Source of the DNA: VRUE01 sp963727465
GTDB taxonomy: Bacteria > Actinomycetota > Thermoleophilia > Solirubrobacterales > 70-9
NCBI GenBank assembly: GCA_963727465.1
Contig: CAVSGL010000003.1
Span: 372,001-436,000 of the forward strand
Direction of reading: 5' to 3'
DNA: 64,000 bases
Notes under the pieces: model-generated
The model's database searches: none
Told to the model about the DNA's origin: nothing
What the model saw: the letters and a program-made list of their open reading frames with translations, nothing else
Shown here: positions 26,798-38,730 of the stretch, piece by piece
Layout: every line of letters begins with the position of its first letter
How positions within the stretch are numbered: the first letter of the stretch is position 1
Translations under genes and position numbers: made by a program

Positions 26798-28487
26798 CCC
26801 CTCGGTCGAGGAAGAAAATTTCATCGAAGACATTCGGTTCAGGGAGTTCGTGCGTGATCACCAGAACGCCAGGGCCGTTTTTCGCCAGTCCTGCGATGCG
26901 GCGCTGTAGGTCGCTGGCGCCCGCCGGGTCGAGGTGGGTCGTCGGCTCGTCGAAGATCAGGAACCGGGCGCGGGCGAGGAAGAGGCGGGCAGCCGCGATT
27001 CGCTGGCGCTGGCCGCCGGAGACCTTGGCGCCGGCCTCGCCCACCTCGGTGGCGAGGCCGTCGGGCAGTTCGGCCAGCCACGCGCCGAGGCCGACAGCCT
27101 CCAGCGCGGCGGCGATCTCGGCGTCGGAGGCGCTCTCGCCGCCGAGCGCGACGTTGTCGCGCAGCGTCGTCGTGAACAGGTAGGCGTCCTGCGGCGCCAG
27201 CCGCACGGCTCTCCGCAGGGCGTCGCCCTCGCCGTCGCGCACGTCCGCTCCGCCGAGCAGGACGCGGCCGCGCTGCGGCTCGCGGAAGCGCACCGCCAGC
27301 TCGGCCAGGGTGCTCTTGCCGCTGCCGCTTGGCCCGAGCAGGGCGACGGCGCGGCCGGGGCTGAGGCAAAGCGCGGCGCCGTCGAGGACCCAGGGCTCGT
27401 TCTCGCCGTAGCGGAAGGAGACGTCGCGCAGCTCCAGGTCGCCGCCCGCGGGGAGCGGTCGGCGCTCCGCCGGGTCCGCGGCCTGCGGCTCGCGCTCCAG
27501 CACCGACTCGATTCGCCCGGCGGCCGTCGCGCAGGCGTCGACGCTCGCCGCCGCCGCGCCGAGCGGCGCCACCGCCTCGAATGCGCCGAACGCCAGCAGC
27601 GCCAGCGCCGCCAGCAGCACTCCGGCCAGGGCGCCGCTGTGCACCGCCGGGGTGGCGACCGCGACCAGGAGCACTGCGGCGCCGGCCGCGAGCGCGGTGC
27701 CCAGTCCGGTTGCGAGCCCAGCGCCGAAAGCGTCGCGGCGTTGCAGCGCGGCGAGGTGTGCGCTGGAGCGCTCGCCCCGCTCGATCCAGTCCGCCTCCCG
27801 CCCCGCCACGGCGATCTCCGCCGAGCCGCGGGCGATCTCGACCAGGTCGGCGCCGAGCGTCGCCCGGGCGGCCGCCTGGCGCCGCCCGGCGGAGCGCGCC
27901 GCCCAGCGGGTGAGCGCGGGTGCGATGACGCCGCCGAGCAGCAGCATCGCGGCCAGGGCGAGCCCCGCCGCCGGCAGGATCAGCGTCGCGACGACGACCG
28001 AGCCGAGGCCGGCGAGCAGGGCGACGAGCGGCGGCGCGAGGGCGCGCAGGTAGAGGTCCTGAAGCCGGTCGACGTCGCCGACGAAGCGGCTGAGCAGGTC
28101 GGTGCGGCGCAGGTCGGCGATACCGCCCGGAACCAGCGGCACGAGCTGCGCGAAGAAGCGCCGGCGCAGGTCGGTCAGCGTGCGGAAGGCGAGGTCGTGG
28201 GAGACGAGCCGCTCGCCGTAGCGCAGCAGCGCGCGCGAGATGCCGAAGAAGCGCACGCCGACGATCGCGACGCCGAGGGCGAGGATCTCGGGCCGCTGCG
28301 CCGCCCGGCTGATCAGGTAGCCGGAGGTCGCGAGCAGCCCCACCGAGGCGAGCACCGCCGCCGCGCCGAGCCCGACCGAGAGCCAGAGCAGCCCGCGCCG
28401 CGAGCGCGTCGCCGCCACCGCCCGCCACAACGCATCGCGGTCGAGGTTTTCACCGCTATCCGGAGATAACCTCGACCACGCGCTCAT
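26727..28487 (-). CDS. cydC: Thiol reductant ABC exporter subunit CydC
   Basis: 586 residues. Half-transporter needed, with CydD, for assembly of cytochrome bd (cysteine/glutathione export in known members). It has an N-terminal six-helix exporter domain, then Walker A LLGPSGSGKSTL, signature KVSGGQRQRIAAARL and Walker B FLIFDEPTTHLDPAG. Residues about 3-17 (AWSRLSPDSGENLDR) are encoded by a family A palindromic repeat. The long C-terminal tail overlaps the FtsX gene on the other strand. Confidence 0.93.
   Translation of the reverse strand: MSAWSRLSPDSGENLDRDALWRAVAATRSRRGLLWLSVGLGAAAVLASVGLLATSGYLISRAAQRPEILALGVAIVGVRFFGISRALLRYGERLVSHDLAFRTLTDLRRRFFAQLVPLVPGGIADLRRTDLLSRFVGDVDRLQDLYLRALAPPLVALLAGLGSVVVATLILPAAGLALAAMLLLGGVIAPALTRWAARSAGRRQAAARATLGADLVEIARGSAEIAVAGREADWIERGERSSAHLAALQRRDAFGAGLATGLGTALAAGAAVLLVAVATPAVHSGALAGVLLAALALLAFGAFEAVAPLGAAAASVDACATAAGRIESVLEREPQAADPAERRPLPAGGDLELRDVSFRYGENEPWVLDGAALCLSPGRAVALLGPSGSGKSTLAELAVRFREPQRGRVLLGGADVRDGEGDALRRAVRLAPQDAYLFTTTLRDNVALGGESASDAEIAAALEAVGLGAWLAELPDGLATEVGEAGAKVSGGQRQRIAAARLFLARARFLIFDEPTTHLDPAGASDLQRRIAGLAKNGPGVLVITHELPEPNVFDEIFFLDRGVTRSATSPRRPTATPAAPGEWPR
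28437..28480. repeat. Palindromic element, family A, copy at the 5' end of cydC
   Basis: Perfect 10-bp arms ggtcgaggtt (28439-28448) and aacctcgacc (28468-28477) around a core containing tatccggagata. The left half matches the 54.4-kb copy at about 23 of 27 positions. Differences in the left arm (C for A, G for C) are mirrored in the right arm, so the stem is kept. It begins two codons after the cydC start. Confidence 0.8.
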
Positions 28488-30172
28488 GCGGGTACCGCCA
28501 TTGACGCCGGGGACGGTTCGGACAGCACGCCGTCGCGCAGCTCGACGGCGCGGTCGGCGCGGTGGGCGAGCTCGGCGCGGTGGGCGACGATCAGCGCCGT
28601 CCGCTCAGCGGCGAGCCGCTCGACCGCCGCGGCGATCTCCAGCTCGGTCCCGGCGTCGAGGTTCGCGGTCGGCTCGTCGAGCAGCAGCAGCGGGGCGTCG
28701 CGCAGGAAGGCGCGGGCGAGCGCCAGGCGCTGCGACTGCCCGGCCGAGAGCCGCCGCCCGCCGTCGCCGACCGCGGTCGCGAGGCCGTCCGGGAGGGCGT
28801 GGACCAGCTCGAGCAGGCCGGCCCGCTCGATCGCCTCCATCGTCCTCCCGTCGCTCGCGCCGGGGTCGGCGAGGCGGACGTTTTCGCCGATCGTGCCGGC
28901 GAAGACCGTGGGCCGCTGCGGCACCCAGGCGACCCGCCTGCGCCACTCGGCCGTGGCAACCTCGCGGAGGTCGACGCCGCCGCACGAGATCCGGCCGCCG
29001 CCGGGGTCGGCGAGGCGCAGCAGCAGTGAGAGCAGGGTCGACTTGCCGCCGCCGCTGGGGCCGGTCAGGGCGACCGTCTCACCCGGCTCGATCGTCAGCT
29101 CGATGCCGCACAGCGTCTCCGGGCGCCCGGAGTGGGCGTAGCGCACCGCCGCCAGGCGGACCGGCGCACGGCTGGGGTCGGGCGCCGGTCGCGCCACCGC
29201 CGGCGCGGAGACCGCGGCCGGCCGGTCGAGCAGCTCGAAGATCCGCTCGGCGGCCGCCATGCCGTCGGCGCTGGCGTGGAACTGCGCGCCGAGGCGCCGC
29301 AGCGGCATGTAGAGCTCCGGCGCAAGCAGCAGGACGGTCAGCCCGGCGGTCAGCCCGAGGTCGCCACTCGCCAGCTGCACCCCGACCGTGACCGCGACGA
29401 GCGCCACGCCGAGCATCGCCAGCAACTCCAGGACGAGCGCCGAGAGGAAGCCGATCCGCAGCGTCTTCATCGTCTCTCGCCGGTAGCTCTCGCCGGCCGC
29501 GTCGATCGTCGCCGCCTGCGCCGTGGCGCGACCGTGGGCTCGCAGCGTCTCCAGCCCGCCGACGAGGTCGAGGAAGTGGGCGCTGAGCCGCGACAGGCGG
29601 CGCCAGCGGCGGCGGGTGGTGCGCTCCGCCAGGCGGCCGATCAGGACCATGAAGACGACGATCAGGGGCGCGGTGACGGCGAGGATCGCCGTTGCCTCCC
29701 AGTCGCGGGGCAGCACCCAGGCGAGGATCAGGAGCGGCGCGAAGAGCGAAAGCACGGCCTGCGGCAGGTAGCGGGCGAAGTAGGCCTCGAGCGCGTCGAC
29801 GCCCTGCACCGCGGACGCCGCGAGCTCGCCCGAACGCTCGTCCTGGAGCGCGCCCGGGCGGTCGAGCAGCAGGTGGCGGACGAGGCGCGAGCGCAGCTCC
29901 GCCATCGCCCTGGCGGCGCCGATCCGGCCGCTCGCCTCGAAGCCGGCGTCGACGAGGCCGCGGGCGACCGAGGTCGCCGCCAGCCAGAGCAGCGCCGGAG
30001 CGACGCCGCCGAGCGATGCGCCGCCGAGGAAGACGCGGACGACGACGTGCGCGAGCAGCGTCGCCTGGGCGACGATCAGCGCCGTTGCCAGCAACCCCAG
30101 CACGGCCGTGACGGCGAGGTGCGCCCGCGCCGCCCGGCTCTCGCGGGTCAGCCGGCGCTGGACCGGCTTCAT
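28484..30172 (-). CDS. cydD: Thiol reductant ABC exporter subunit CydD
   Basis: 562 residues from the ATG at 30170-30172, which overlaps the cydB stop (ATGA). It is the partner of CydC. Transmembrane exporter domain with DERSGELAASAVQGVDALEAYFARYLPQ (in part), then Walker A LTGPSGGGKSTL, signature RLSAGQSQRLALARAF (a Q in place of the usual second G-Q) and Walker B LLLLDEPTANLDAG. It ends four bases into the cydC start. Confidence 0.94.
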   Translation of the reverse strand: MKPVQRRLTRESRAARAHLAVTAVLGLLATALIVAQATLLAHVVVRVFLGGASLGGVAPALLWLAATSVARGLVDAGFEASGRIGAARAMAELRSRLVRHLLLDRPGALQDERSGELAASAVQGVDALEAYFARYLPQAVLSLFAPLLILAWVLPRDWEATAILAVTAPLIVVFMVLIGRLAERTTRRRWRRLSRLSAHFLDLVGGLETLRAHGRATAQAATIDAAGESYRRETMKTLRIGFLSALVLELLAMLGVALVAVTVGVQLASGDLGLTAGLTVLLLAPELYMPLRRLGAQFHASADGMAAAERIFELLDRPAAVSAPAVARPAPDPSRAPVRLAAVRYAHSGRPETLCGIELTIEPGETVALTGPSGGGKSTLLSLLLRLADPGGGRISCGGVDLREVATAEWRRRVAWVPQRPTVFAGTIGENVRLADPGASDGRTMEAIERAGLLELVHALPDGLATAVGDGGRRLSAGQSQRLALARAFLRDAPLLLLDEPTANLDAGTELEIAAAVERLAAERTALIVAHRAELAHRADRAVELRDGVLSEPSPASMAVPA

Positions 30173-31212
30173 TTGGTCAGCAGGTCGAGCGGCGACTTGA
30201 CGTCGCCAAAGTCCTCCGCCGACACCCGGTGGCGGAAGACCCAGTAGGTCCACGCCTGGTAGGCGAGCACGACCGGCACCAGCAGCACGGCGACGACGGT
30301 CATCACGACCAGGGTGTAGTGCGAGGAAGCCGACTGGGCGAGGGTCATGTCGAAGGCGCTGTCGGTGCTGGAGATCATCGCGTGGGGGAAGAGGTCGACG
30401 AAGAGCGAGACGAAGAAGAAGCCGATCGCGGCGGCGGTGGCGGCGAAGGCGCGCACCGGATCGCGTCCGGCGAGGATCGCCGCCGCGACCAGCGCCAGCG
30501 CCGCGATGCCCGCGAGGATCGCGGACGGGACGTCGACGCCGCCGCGGTGGGAGGCGACCGTCCAGACCAGGAAGCCGATCCCGACGACGGCGGCGACCGG
30601 GGCGACGCGGGCGGCGATCGCGGCGGCCCGCTCGCGCATCGCGCCCTCGGTCTTCAGCTCGAGGAAGATCGCGCCGTGGGTGAGGAAGAGGGTGAGCGTC
30701 GCGAGCCCGCCGAGCAGCGCGTAGGGCTTGAGCAGGTCGAAGAGCGTGCCGGTGTACTCGTGCCGGGCGTCGATCGGGACGCCGTGGACGATGTTCGCCC
30801 AGCCGACGCCCCAGAGCAGGGCGGCGAGGAAGCTGCCGCCGATCATCGCCCACTCCCAGCGGTCGCGCCAGCGCTGCGTGTCGCCCTTGCCCCAGAACTC
30901 GAAGGCGACGTTGCGCACGATCAGCGCCGCGAGGATCAGGAAGAGCGCCAGGTAGAAGCCGGAGAACAGGGTCGCGTACCACTGCGGGAAGGCGGCGAAG
31001 GTGGCGCCGCCGGCGACCAGCAGCCAGACCTCGTTGCCGTCCCAGATCGGCCCGATCGTGTGCAGCACGGCACGCCGCTCCTCGCGGGTGCCGCCGACCG
31101 CGCGGATCAGCATCCCGACCCCGAAGTCGAAGCCCTCGAGCAGGAAGTAGCCCAGCCAGAGGATCGAGATGAGGACGAACCAGACGACCTGAAGTCCGCT
31201 GTAGGCGTCCAT
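30169..31212 (-). CDS. cydB: Cytochrome bd ubiquinol oxidase subunit II
   Basis: 347 residues, multi-helix membrane protein. VWFVLISILWLGYFLLEGFDFGVGML and IGPIWDGNEVWLLVAGGATFAAFPQWYATLFSG (both in part) are family signatures. With CydA it reduces oxygen without pumping protons, giving respiration at low oxygen. One base separates its ATG from the cydA stop. Confidence 0.96.
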   Translation of the reverse strand: MDAYSGLQVVWFVLISILWLGYFLLEGFDFGVGMLIRAVGGTREERRAVLHTIGPIWDGNEVWLLVAGGATFAAFPQWYATLFSGFYLALFLILAALIVRNVAFEFWGKGDTQRWRDRWEWAMIGGSFLAALLWGVGWANIVHGVPIDARHEYTGTLFDLLKPYALLGGLATLTLFLTHGAIFLELKTEGAMRERAAAIAARVAPVAAVVGIGFLVWTVASHRGGVDVPSAILAGIAALALVAAAILAGRDPVRAFAATAAAIGFFFVSLFVDLFPHAMISSTDSAFDMTLAQSASSHYTLVVMTVVAVLLVPVVLAYQAWTYWVFRHRVSAEDFGDVKSPLDLLTK

Positions 31213-31213
31213 G

Positions 31214-32635
31214 TCAGTAGGCGAGGGCCAGCTCCTGGCCCGGCTCCTCGGCTTTGCCGGCCTCGACCGGCCCTTTGCGCACCGTCCTGACGAAGACCCA
31301 GCCCGCGATCGCCGCCAGCACGCCGTAGATCGCGGTGAAGCCGATCAGGGTGATCCAGACCTCGGCCGAGCTGACGCTGGGCGAGTTGGCGACGTCCGTC
31401 TTCAGCAGGCCGAAGACGACCCAGGGCTGGCGGCCCATCTCGGTGAAGACCCAGCCCGTGGCGCTGGCGATGAAGGGAAGGGCCGCCGCCGGCACCGCCC
31501 ATTTGAGGAAGCGCTTCGAGGACGCCAGCTTGCCCTTGCGCGCCAGCCACCAGCCGAAGGCGGCGAAGAGGAACATCGCCATCGCGCAGCCGATCATCGC
31601 CCGCCAGGTCCAGTAGGTGACGGCGACGATCGGGGCGTACTCGCCGGGGCCGTACCTGCGGCGGTATTCGGCGTCGATGTTGTTGATCCCCTCGATCTTC
31701 CCGTTCGGGTAGCCGGTCGAGATCCAGGAGAGCAGGTTGGGGATTTCGATGTTTCGGCTCAGGCCTTCGGGGTTCTGCTCGAAGTCGCCGGTGGCGAAGA
31801 GCGACAGCCCGGCGCCGTCCTTGGTCTCGAAGACGGCGTCGGCGGCGGCCATCTTCATCGGCTGCTGGTGGGTCATCAGGATGCCGTTGAAGTGACCGAC
31901 GAAGACGGTGACGATCGCGGCGACCACGACCATCGGCAGGCCCAGTCGCATCGCGCCGCCGAAGACCTCGGTCTCGTTGCCGCGGCGCAGGTGCCAGGCC
32001 GAGACCGCGATCAGGATCATCCCCGCGGTCAGCAGGGCGGCGAGGATCGTGTGCAGGAAGGCGTAGATCGCGGTGTTGTTGAACAGCACCGAGGCGATGT
32101 TGGTCAGCTTCGCTTTGCCTTCCGACATTTCGTAGCCGACCGGGTGCTGCATCCAGGAGTTGGCGGCGAGTATGAAGTAGGCCGAGAGCGCCGTCGAGCC
32201 CGCGACCAGCCAGGCGCAGGCGAGGTGGGCGCGCTTGGAGAGCCGTCCCCAGCCGAAGATCCAGAGGCCGAGGAAGGTCGACTCGACGAAGAAGGCCGCC
32301 AGACCCTCCATCGCCAGCGGCGCGCCGAAGATGTCGCCGACGAAGCGCGAGTAGTTCGACCAGTTCATGCCGAACTGGAACTCCTGCACGATCCCGGTGG
32401 CGACGCCGAGCGCGAAGGAGATCAGCATCAGCTTGCCCCAGAAGCGGGTCGAGCGCAGCCAGCGCTCGTCGCCCGTGCGGTGCCACCTCGTCTGCATGAC
32501 GGCGACGCAGATCGCGAGGCCGATCGTGACCGGCACGAAGATGAAGTGGTAGAGGGTGGTGATCCCGAACTGCCAGCGGGCGAGCTCCAGTGCCGTCACG
32601 CAGCGCAGCGTATTCACGCCCCTGGGGGTCGCCAT
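31214..32635 (-). CDS. cydA: Cytochrome bd ubiquinol oxidase subunit I
   Basis: Haem-carrying subunit of the bd oxidase. LARWQFGITTLYHFIFVPVT contains the conserved His, and the GRQPW signature is present (TEMGRQPWVVFGLL). 473 residues from the ATG at 32633-32635; the GTG at 32597-32599 (VTALELARWQFG) fits homologues better, which would give 461. The Q-loop is short, as in Gram-positive bacteria. It heads cydABDC, with the esterase gene 32 bp upstream in the same direction. Confidence 0.95.
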   Translation of the reverse strand: MATPRGVNTLRCVTALELARWQFGITTLYHFIFVPVTIGLAICVAVMQTRWHRTGDERWLRSTRFWGKLMLISFALGVATGIVQEFQFGMNWSNYSRFVGDIFGAPLAMEGLAAFFVESTFLGLWIFGWGRLSKRAHLACAWLVAGSTALSAYFILAANSWMQHPVGYEMSEGKAKLTNIASVLFNNTAIYAFLHTILAALLTAGMILIAVSAWHLRRGNETEVFGGAMRLGLPMVVVAAIVTVFVGHFNGILMTHQQPMKMAAADAVFETKDGAGLSLFATGDFEQNPEGLSRNIEIPNLLSWISTGYPNGKIEGINNIDAEYRRRYGPGEYAPIVAVTYWTWRAMIGCAMAMFLFAAFGWWLARKGKLASSKRFLKWAVPAAALPFIASATGWVFTEMGRQPWVVFGLLKTDVANSPSVSSAEVWITLIGFTAIYGVLAAIAGWVFVRTVRKGPVEAGKAEEPGQELALAY

Positions 32636-32667
32636 CCCGGCAGACCACTGGGCTTGCCTGCGGGAAA

Positions 32668-33756
32668 CTACGTGTTTCTATCGCCGTTCCGGGGGGCGTT
32701 CAGGCCCATGCGGACGGCGCCCGCCAGCTCCAGCATCGCCGCCTCGGCGCCGCGGCTGACCGCGGTCATGTTGGCGAAGCTGTGGATCAGGCCGGGATGG
32801 CGGCGCAGGACGACGGGCACCCCGGCCTCTTCGAGCCGCCCGGCGTAGGCCTCGCCCTCGTCGCGCAGCGGATCGAAGCCCGCGGTGGCGACGTAGGCGG
32901 GGGGCAGGCCGGAGAGGTCCGCGGCGCGCAGAACCGAGACACGCGGGTCGGCGCGATCGGTATCCGGCGGCAGGTAGTGGTGCTCGTACCAGTCCATGTC
33001 GGCCTTTGTGAGCAGGAAGCCCTCGGCGAACTCGTCGCGCGAGGCGTGGCCGCCGACCGCGTCGGCGACGGGATAGATCAGCGCCTGCATCGCCGGCAGC
33101 GGGTCGCCGGCGTCCCGCGCCAGCAGGCTGACGGCGGCGGCCAGATTGCCGCCGGCGCTGTCGCCGGCGACGGCTATGCGCGCCGGGTCGACGCCGAGCC
33201 TGGCGTTGTCGACGGCGGACCAGCGGAAGGCCGCGAGCGCGTCTTCGACCGCGGCGGGGAAGGGGTGCTCCGGCGCCAGCCGGTAGTCGACCGAGAGCAC
33301 GGTCGCCGGCATGGTCGAGGCGAGGAAGCGGCAGACGCCGTCGCAGGTCTCGAGGTCGCCGATCGTCCAGCCGCCGCCGTGGAAGTAGACGATCAGCGGC
33401 CGTTGCTCGAGGCCGAGCCCGGCCGGTTCGTAGAAGCGGGCCGGGATCTGCCCCGCCGGCCCGGGGATCGCCAGGTCGTTCACGGCGGCGAGCGGCCGCG
33501 CCGGCCCCGCCGCCGCCGCCGACCCGGCGCGGATCCGGGCCCGCCCCTGCTCCGGCGTGAGCGTGCCTCCCGCCGACGCCGACTCGTCGCGGGCGAGCGC
33601 CGCCAGGCGCAGCAGCGCCTGCATCTCCATCGACAGCACCTGCCCCCCGGCCCGCGGCGGAGCCCCGAACAGGGCACGCTGCAAACCCGCCGGCATGCGG
33701 CAGGCGGCCCGTAGTACCCGGTGCTCGATGCGTGGCGGCAGCCTCGGGAGCGCCAA
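32668..33756 (-). CDS. Alpha/beta hydrolase, hormone-sensitive-lipase type esterase
   Basis: 362 residues from a TTG at 33754-33756. The oxyanion motif HGGGW, nucleophile elbow GDSAGGN, acid in FDPLRDEGEAYAGRL and the histidine in HPGLIHSFANM are all present in order, as in the HSL/GDXG esterase family. It acts on a small ester; substrate unknown. It lies 28 bp after nrdJ and 32 bp before cydA on the same strand. Confidence 0.9.
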   Translation of the reverse strand: MALPRLPPRIEHRVLRAACRMPAGLQRALFGAPPRAGGQVLSMEMQALLRLAALARDESASAGGTLTPEQGRARIRAGSAAAAGPARPLAAVNDLAIPGPAGQIPARFYEPAGLGLEQRPLIVYFHGGGWTIGDLETCDGVCRFLASTMPATVLSVDYRLAPEHPFPAAVEDALAAFRWSAVDNARLGVDPARIAVAGDSAGGNLAAAVSLLARDAGDPLPAMQALIYPVADAVGGHASRDEFAEGFLLTKADMDWYEHHYLPPDTDRADPRVSVLRAADLSGLPPAYVATAGFDPLRDEGEAYAGRLEEAGVPVVLRRHPGLIHSFANMTAVSRGAEAAMLELAGAVRMGLNAPRNGDRNT

Positions 33757-33784
33757 GGCTTTCGCAGACTATGTGAAACAGACC

Positions 33785-36607
<2,823 letters not shown>

Positions 36608-36746
36608 CGAACTTCTCCTCTCGGGGCGTTTTAGGGGGGAGCTGCCCAGGATCGTCAACGAGTCGGACAGACTTTGTGGCCCGCGACCCCGCAAAAGCCG
36701 CGAATTTCAGTGACTCGTGCCTGTCTGCCTCTATGGTGACAAGACG

Positions 36747-37451
36747 ATGGTGCGGGCGCGGGCGGCCGAAAAGGCGGAATCTGCAAAGGAAGTTGCATCC
36801 GAGGCGATCGCCGCGGTCAAGCCGCGGCTGCGCGGCGTCTCCCACCAGTGGGCGTTCGTCGTCTCGCTCTTCCTCGGCGCCGGCCTGATCGTCGCCGCGC
36901 AGACGCCGAAGGCGACGCTGGCGGTCGCGATCTACGCGCTCAGCCTCTCCGCCCTGCTCGGCACCAGCGCCCTCTACCACCGGGTCGACTGGAAGCGGCC
37001 GCAGGTGCGCCAGTGGATGCGCCGCCTCGATCACTCGATGATCTTCTTCCTCATCGCCGGCACCTACACGCCGTTCGCCCTGCTCGTGCTCAGCGGACCG
37101 CTGGCCGACGCGATCCTCGTCGTCGTCTGGATCGGCGCGATCGCCGGCGCGATCGTCGAGACGATCTGGATCGACCACCCGAAATGGGTCGCGGCGCTGA
37201 TCTACATCTCGCTCGGCTGGGTCGCCGTCGTCGCCTTCCCCGAGCTCTGGTCGGACATGGGCGTCGCCGGCACCCTCCTGGTCGCCGCCGGCGGCCTCCT
37301 CTACACCGCCGGCGCCGTCGTCTACGCGACCCAGCGACCCAACCCCAACCCCCGCGTCTTCGGCTACCACGAGATCTTCCACGCCCTGGTCATCGCCGCC
37401 GCCGCAGCCCACTTCGCCGCGGTCGCCTTCTTCGCCCTGCCGGCCGCCTGA
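36747..37451 (+). CDS. TrhA/hemolysin III-family membrane protein
   Basis: 234 residues from the ATG at 36747; a GTG at 36717 would add 10. Seven hydrophobic helices with the PAQR-like pattern: GVSHQWAFVVSLFLGAG, LYHRVDWKRPQVRQWMRRLDHSMIFFLIAGTYTPF (in part) and GYHEIFHALVIAAAAAHF, giving the conserved histidines of the metal site. Members are called hemolysin III or TrhA; their role is membrane energetics or lipid homeostasis, not haemolysis. Confidence 0.9.
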   Translation: MVRARAAEKAESAKEVASEAIAAVKPRLRGVSHQWAFVVSLFLGAGLIVAAQTPKATLAVAIYALSLSALLGTSALYHRVDWKRPQVRQWMRRLDHSMIFFLIAGTYTPFALLVLSGPLADAILVVVWIGAIAGAIVETIWIDHPKWVAALIYISLGWVAVVAFPELWSDMGVAGTLLVAAGGLLYTAGAVVYATQRPNPNPRVFGYHEIFHALVIAAAAAHFAAVAFFALPAA

Positions 37452-37462
37452 GTCAAGCTCCA

Positions 37463-37504
37463 GATGAAGGGTTGATGCCCCTATGGGGGCCAAAACCCTT
37501 CATC
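37463..37504. terminator. Stem-loop between convergent genes
   Basis: Perfect 11-bp arms gatgaagggtt (37463-37473) and aacccttcatc (37494-37504) enclose an inner gcccc-tat-ggggc hairpin. It sits between the stops of the TrhA-like gene (37451) and the FMN reductase (37510), so a two-way terminator is likely. The outer-arm plus inner-hairpin design resembles the family B repeats, so it may instead be a repeat copy used as a terminator. Confidence 0.7.
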
Positions 37505-37509
37505 TTTGG

Positions 37510-38064
37510 TCAGGCCGCGACCGGCTCGCGCTCGGCGGCGGCGACCAGCTCGGCGAGGATTTCCTCCAGCCGCTCGGCCTGCTCGGGTGGCAGCACGAGG
37601 CGGTCGCCGTCGCGCAGCTCGGCGGCGTGGGCGACGGGGAGCTCGGCCTCGATCACGCGGCCACCGAGGGCGCCGAGGACCTTGCGCAGCTCGGCCTGGG
37701 CCCAGACGGCGCCGAACATGCCGGTCGAGGCGCCGATCGTCGCCGCGGGGGTGCCGTTGAGGGCGCTCTGGCCGGCCGGGCGCGAGACCCAGTCGAGGGC
37801 GTTCTTCAACACCCCGGGGATCGAGTGGTTGTACTCGGGGGTCGCGATCAGCACGGCGTCGGCGTCGCGCACCGCGGCGCGCAGGTCCAGCACCGGCTCC
37901 GGCACCCCCGCCGGTTCGACGTCCTCGTCGTAGGGCGGGATCTTGGCCAGGCGGTCGTAGACGACCAGCTCCGCCCCGGCGGGCAGCCGCTCCGCGGCCG
38001 CCCGCAGCAGGGCGCTGTTGTGCGAGTCGCGGCGCAGGCTGCCGGAGATGCCGAGCACCCGCAC
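37510..38064 (-). CDS. NADPH-dependent FMN reductase
   Basis: 184 residues. Flavodoxin-like fold: VLGISGSLRRDSHNSALLRAA is the FMN phosphate loop, and LIATPEYNHSIPGVLKNALDWVSR is the signature of the ChrR/azoreductase-type quinone or FMN reductases. It starts at a GTG at 38062-38064. The YceI gene lies 3 bp upstream in the same direction, so they probably share the promoter at 38665-38692. Confidence 0.93.
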   Translation of the reverse strand: MRVLGISGSLRRDSHNSALLRAAAERLPAGAELVVYDRLAKIPPYDEDVEPAGVPEPVLDLRAAVRDADAVLIATPEYNHSIPGVLKNALDWVSRPAGQSALNGTPAATIGASTGMFGAVWAQAELRKVLGALGGRVIEAELPVAHAAELRDGDRLVLPPEQAERLEEILAELVAAAEREPVAA

Positions 38065-38066
38065 CG

Positions 38067-38615
38067 CTACTCGGCCTCCCGGATCAGCTCCAGCTCGACC
38101 GCGATGCCGACCTCGTAGTCGAGCACCTCGCCGCCGCTCGGCAGCTCGGCCTGCCAGTCGAGCCCGAAGCTGCGGCGGTCGACGCTCGCCGCCAGCGAAA
38201 GCCCGACCCGGGCCTTGCCGTAGGCATCCTCGCCGAGCTGGGCGAAGCGGCCGCTCGCCTCGACCTCGCGCTTCTCGCCGCGGATCTCGAGCTCGCCGCG
38301 GATCGTCGCCGCGCCGTCCTCGCCGATGCTCAGCTCGCTCGACTCGAAGCGCAGCCGCGGGAAGCGCTCGGCGTCGAAGAACTCGGGGGAGAGCAGGTGG
38401 CCCTTCAGGTTGGGCTCGTCGACCTCGATGCTCGCGACCTCGACCGTGCCATCGAGCTTCGGGCTCTCGCCGCCGCTCAGCCGCGCGTCGTACTCGGCGA
38501 AGCCGCTGCGGAAGGTCGAGACGCCGTTGTGGACGACCGAGAAGCCGATCGATGAGTGGACCGGGTCGAGTGCGTAGGTGCCTGCGGGTATCTGCTGAAT
38601 CGTCTGCGTGCTCAT
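38067..38615 (-). CDS. YceI-family protein
   Basis: 182 residues from the ATG at 38613-38615, with GGAGGGAG upstream. GTYALDPVHSSIGFSVVHNGVSTFRSGF is the typical start of the YceI lipocalin-like barrel, which binds isoprenoid lipids in characterised members. There is no signal peptide, so it should be cytoplasmic. It is divergent from a MarR regulator whose likely operator covers this gene's promoter. Confidence 0.93.
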   Translation of the reverse strand: MSTQTIQQIPAGTYALDPVHSSIGFSVVHNGVSTFRSGFAEYDARLSGGESPKLDGTVEVASIEVDEPNLKGHLLSPEFFDAERFPRLRFESSELSIGEDGAATIRGELEIRGEKREVEASGRFAQLGEDAYGKARVGLSLAASVDRRSFGLDWQAELPSGGEVLDYEVGIAVELELIREAE

Positions 38616-38664
38616 GTTCTCTCCCTCCGAGTCAGTTGCCAGATAAACATTTGCCTTGGAAACC

Positions 38665-38692
38665 AATGTAACAGATTTAGTTAACGTGTCAA
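38665..38692 (-). promoter_or_regulatory. Promoter of the yceI-FMN reductase unit
   Basis: On the minus strand TTGACA (38687-38692) and TACATT (38665-38670) are separated by 16 bp, a near-consensus housekeeping promoter, 50 bp upstream of the yceI start. It is one of the clearest promoters in the window. Confidence 0.7.
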
Positions 38693-38695
38693 CTA
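38678..38695. promoter_or_regulatory. Probable MarR operator
   Basis: Imperfect 18-bp palindrome tagttaacgtgtcaacta, overlapping the -35 box and spacer of the yceI promoter and lying upstream of the MarR gene. MarR proteins bind palindromes of this size. Assignment is inference from position and symmetry. Confidence 0.55.
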
Positions 38696-38730
38696 TTGAC
38701 TGGACAATGTTCCTCTGGGACGATGGGAGA

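Noticed and set aside
36608..36746. Cobalamin riboswitch upstream of nrdJ
   Set aside because: The region is only about 140 bp shared with a divergent gene and shows no B12-box-like sequence or matching fold by eye.
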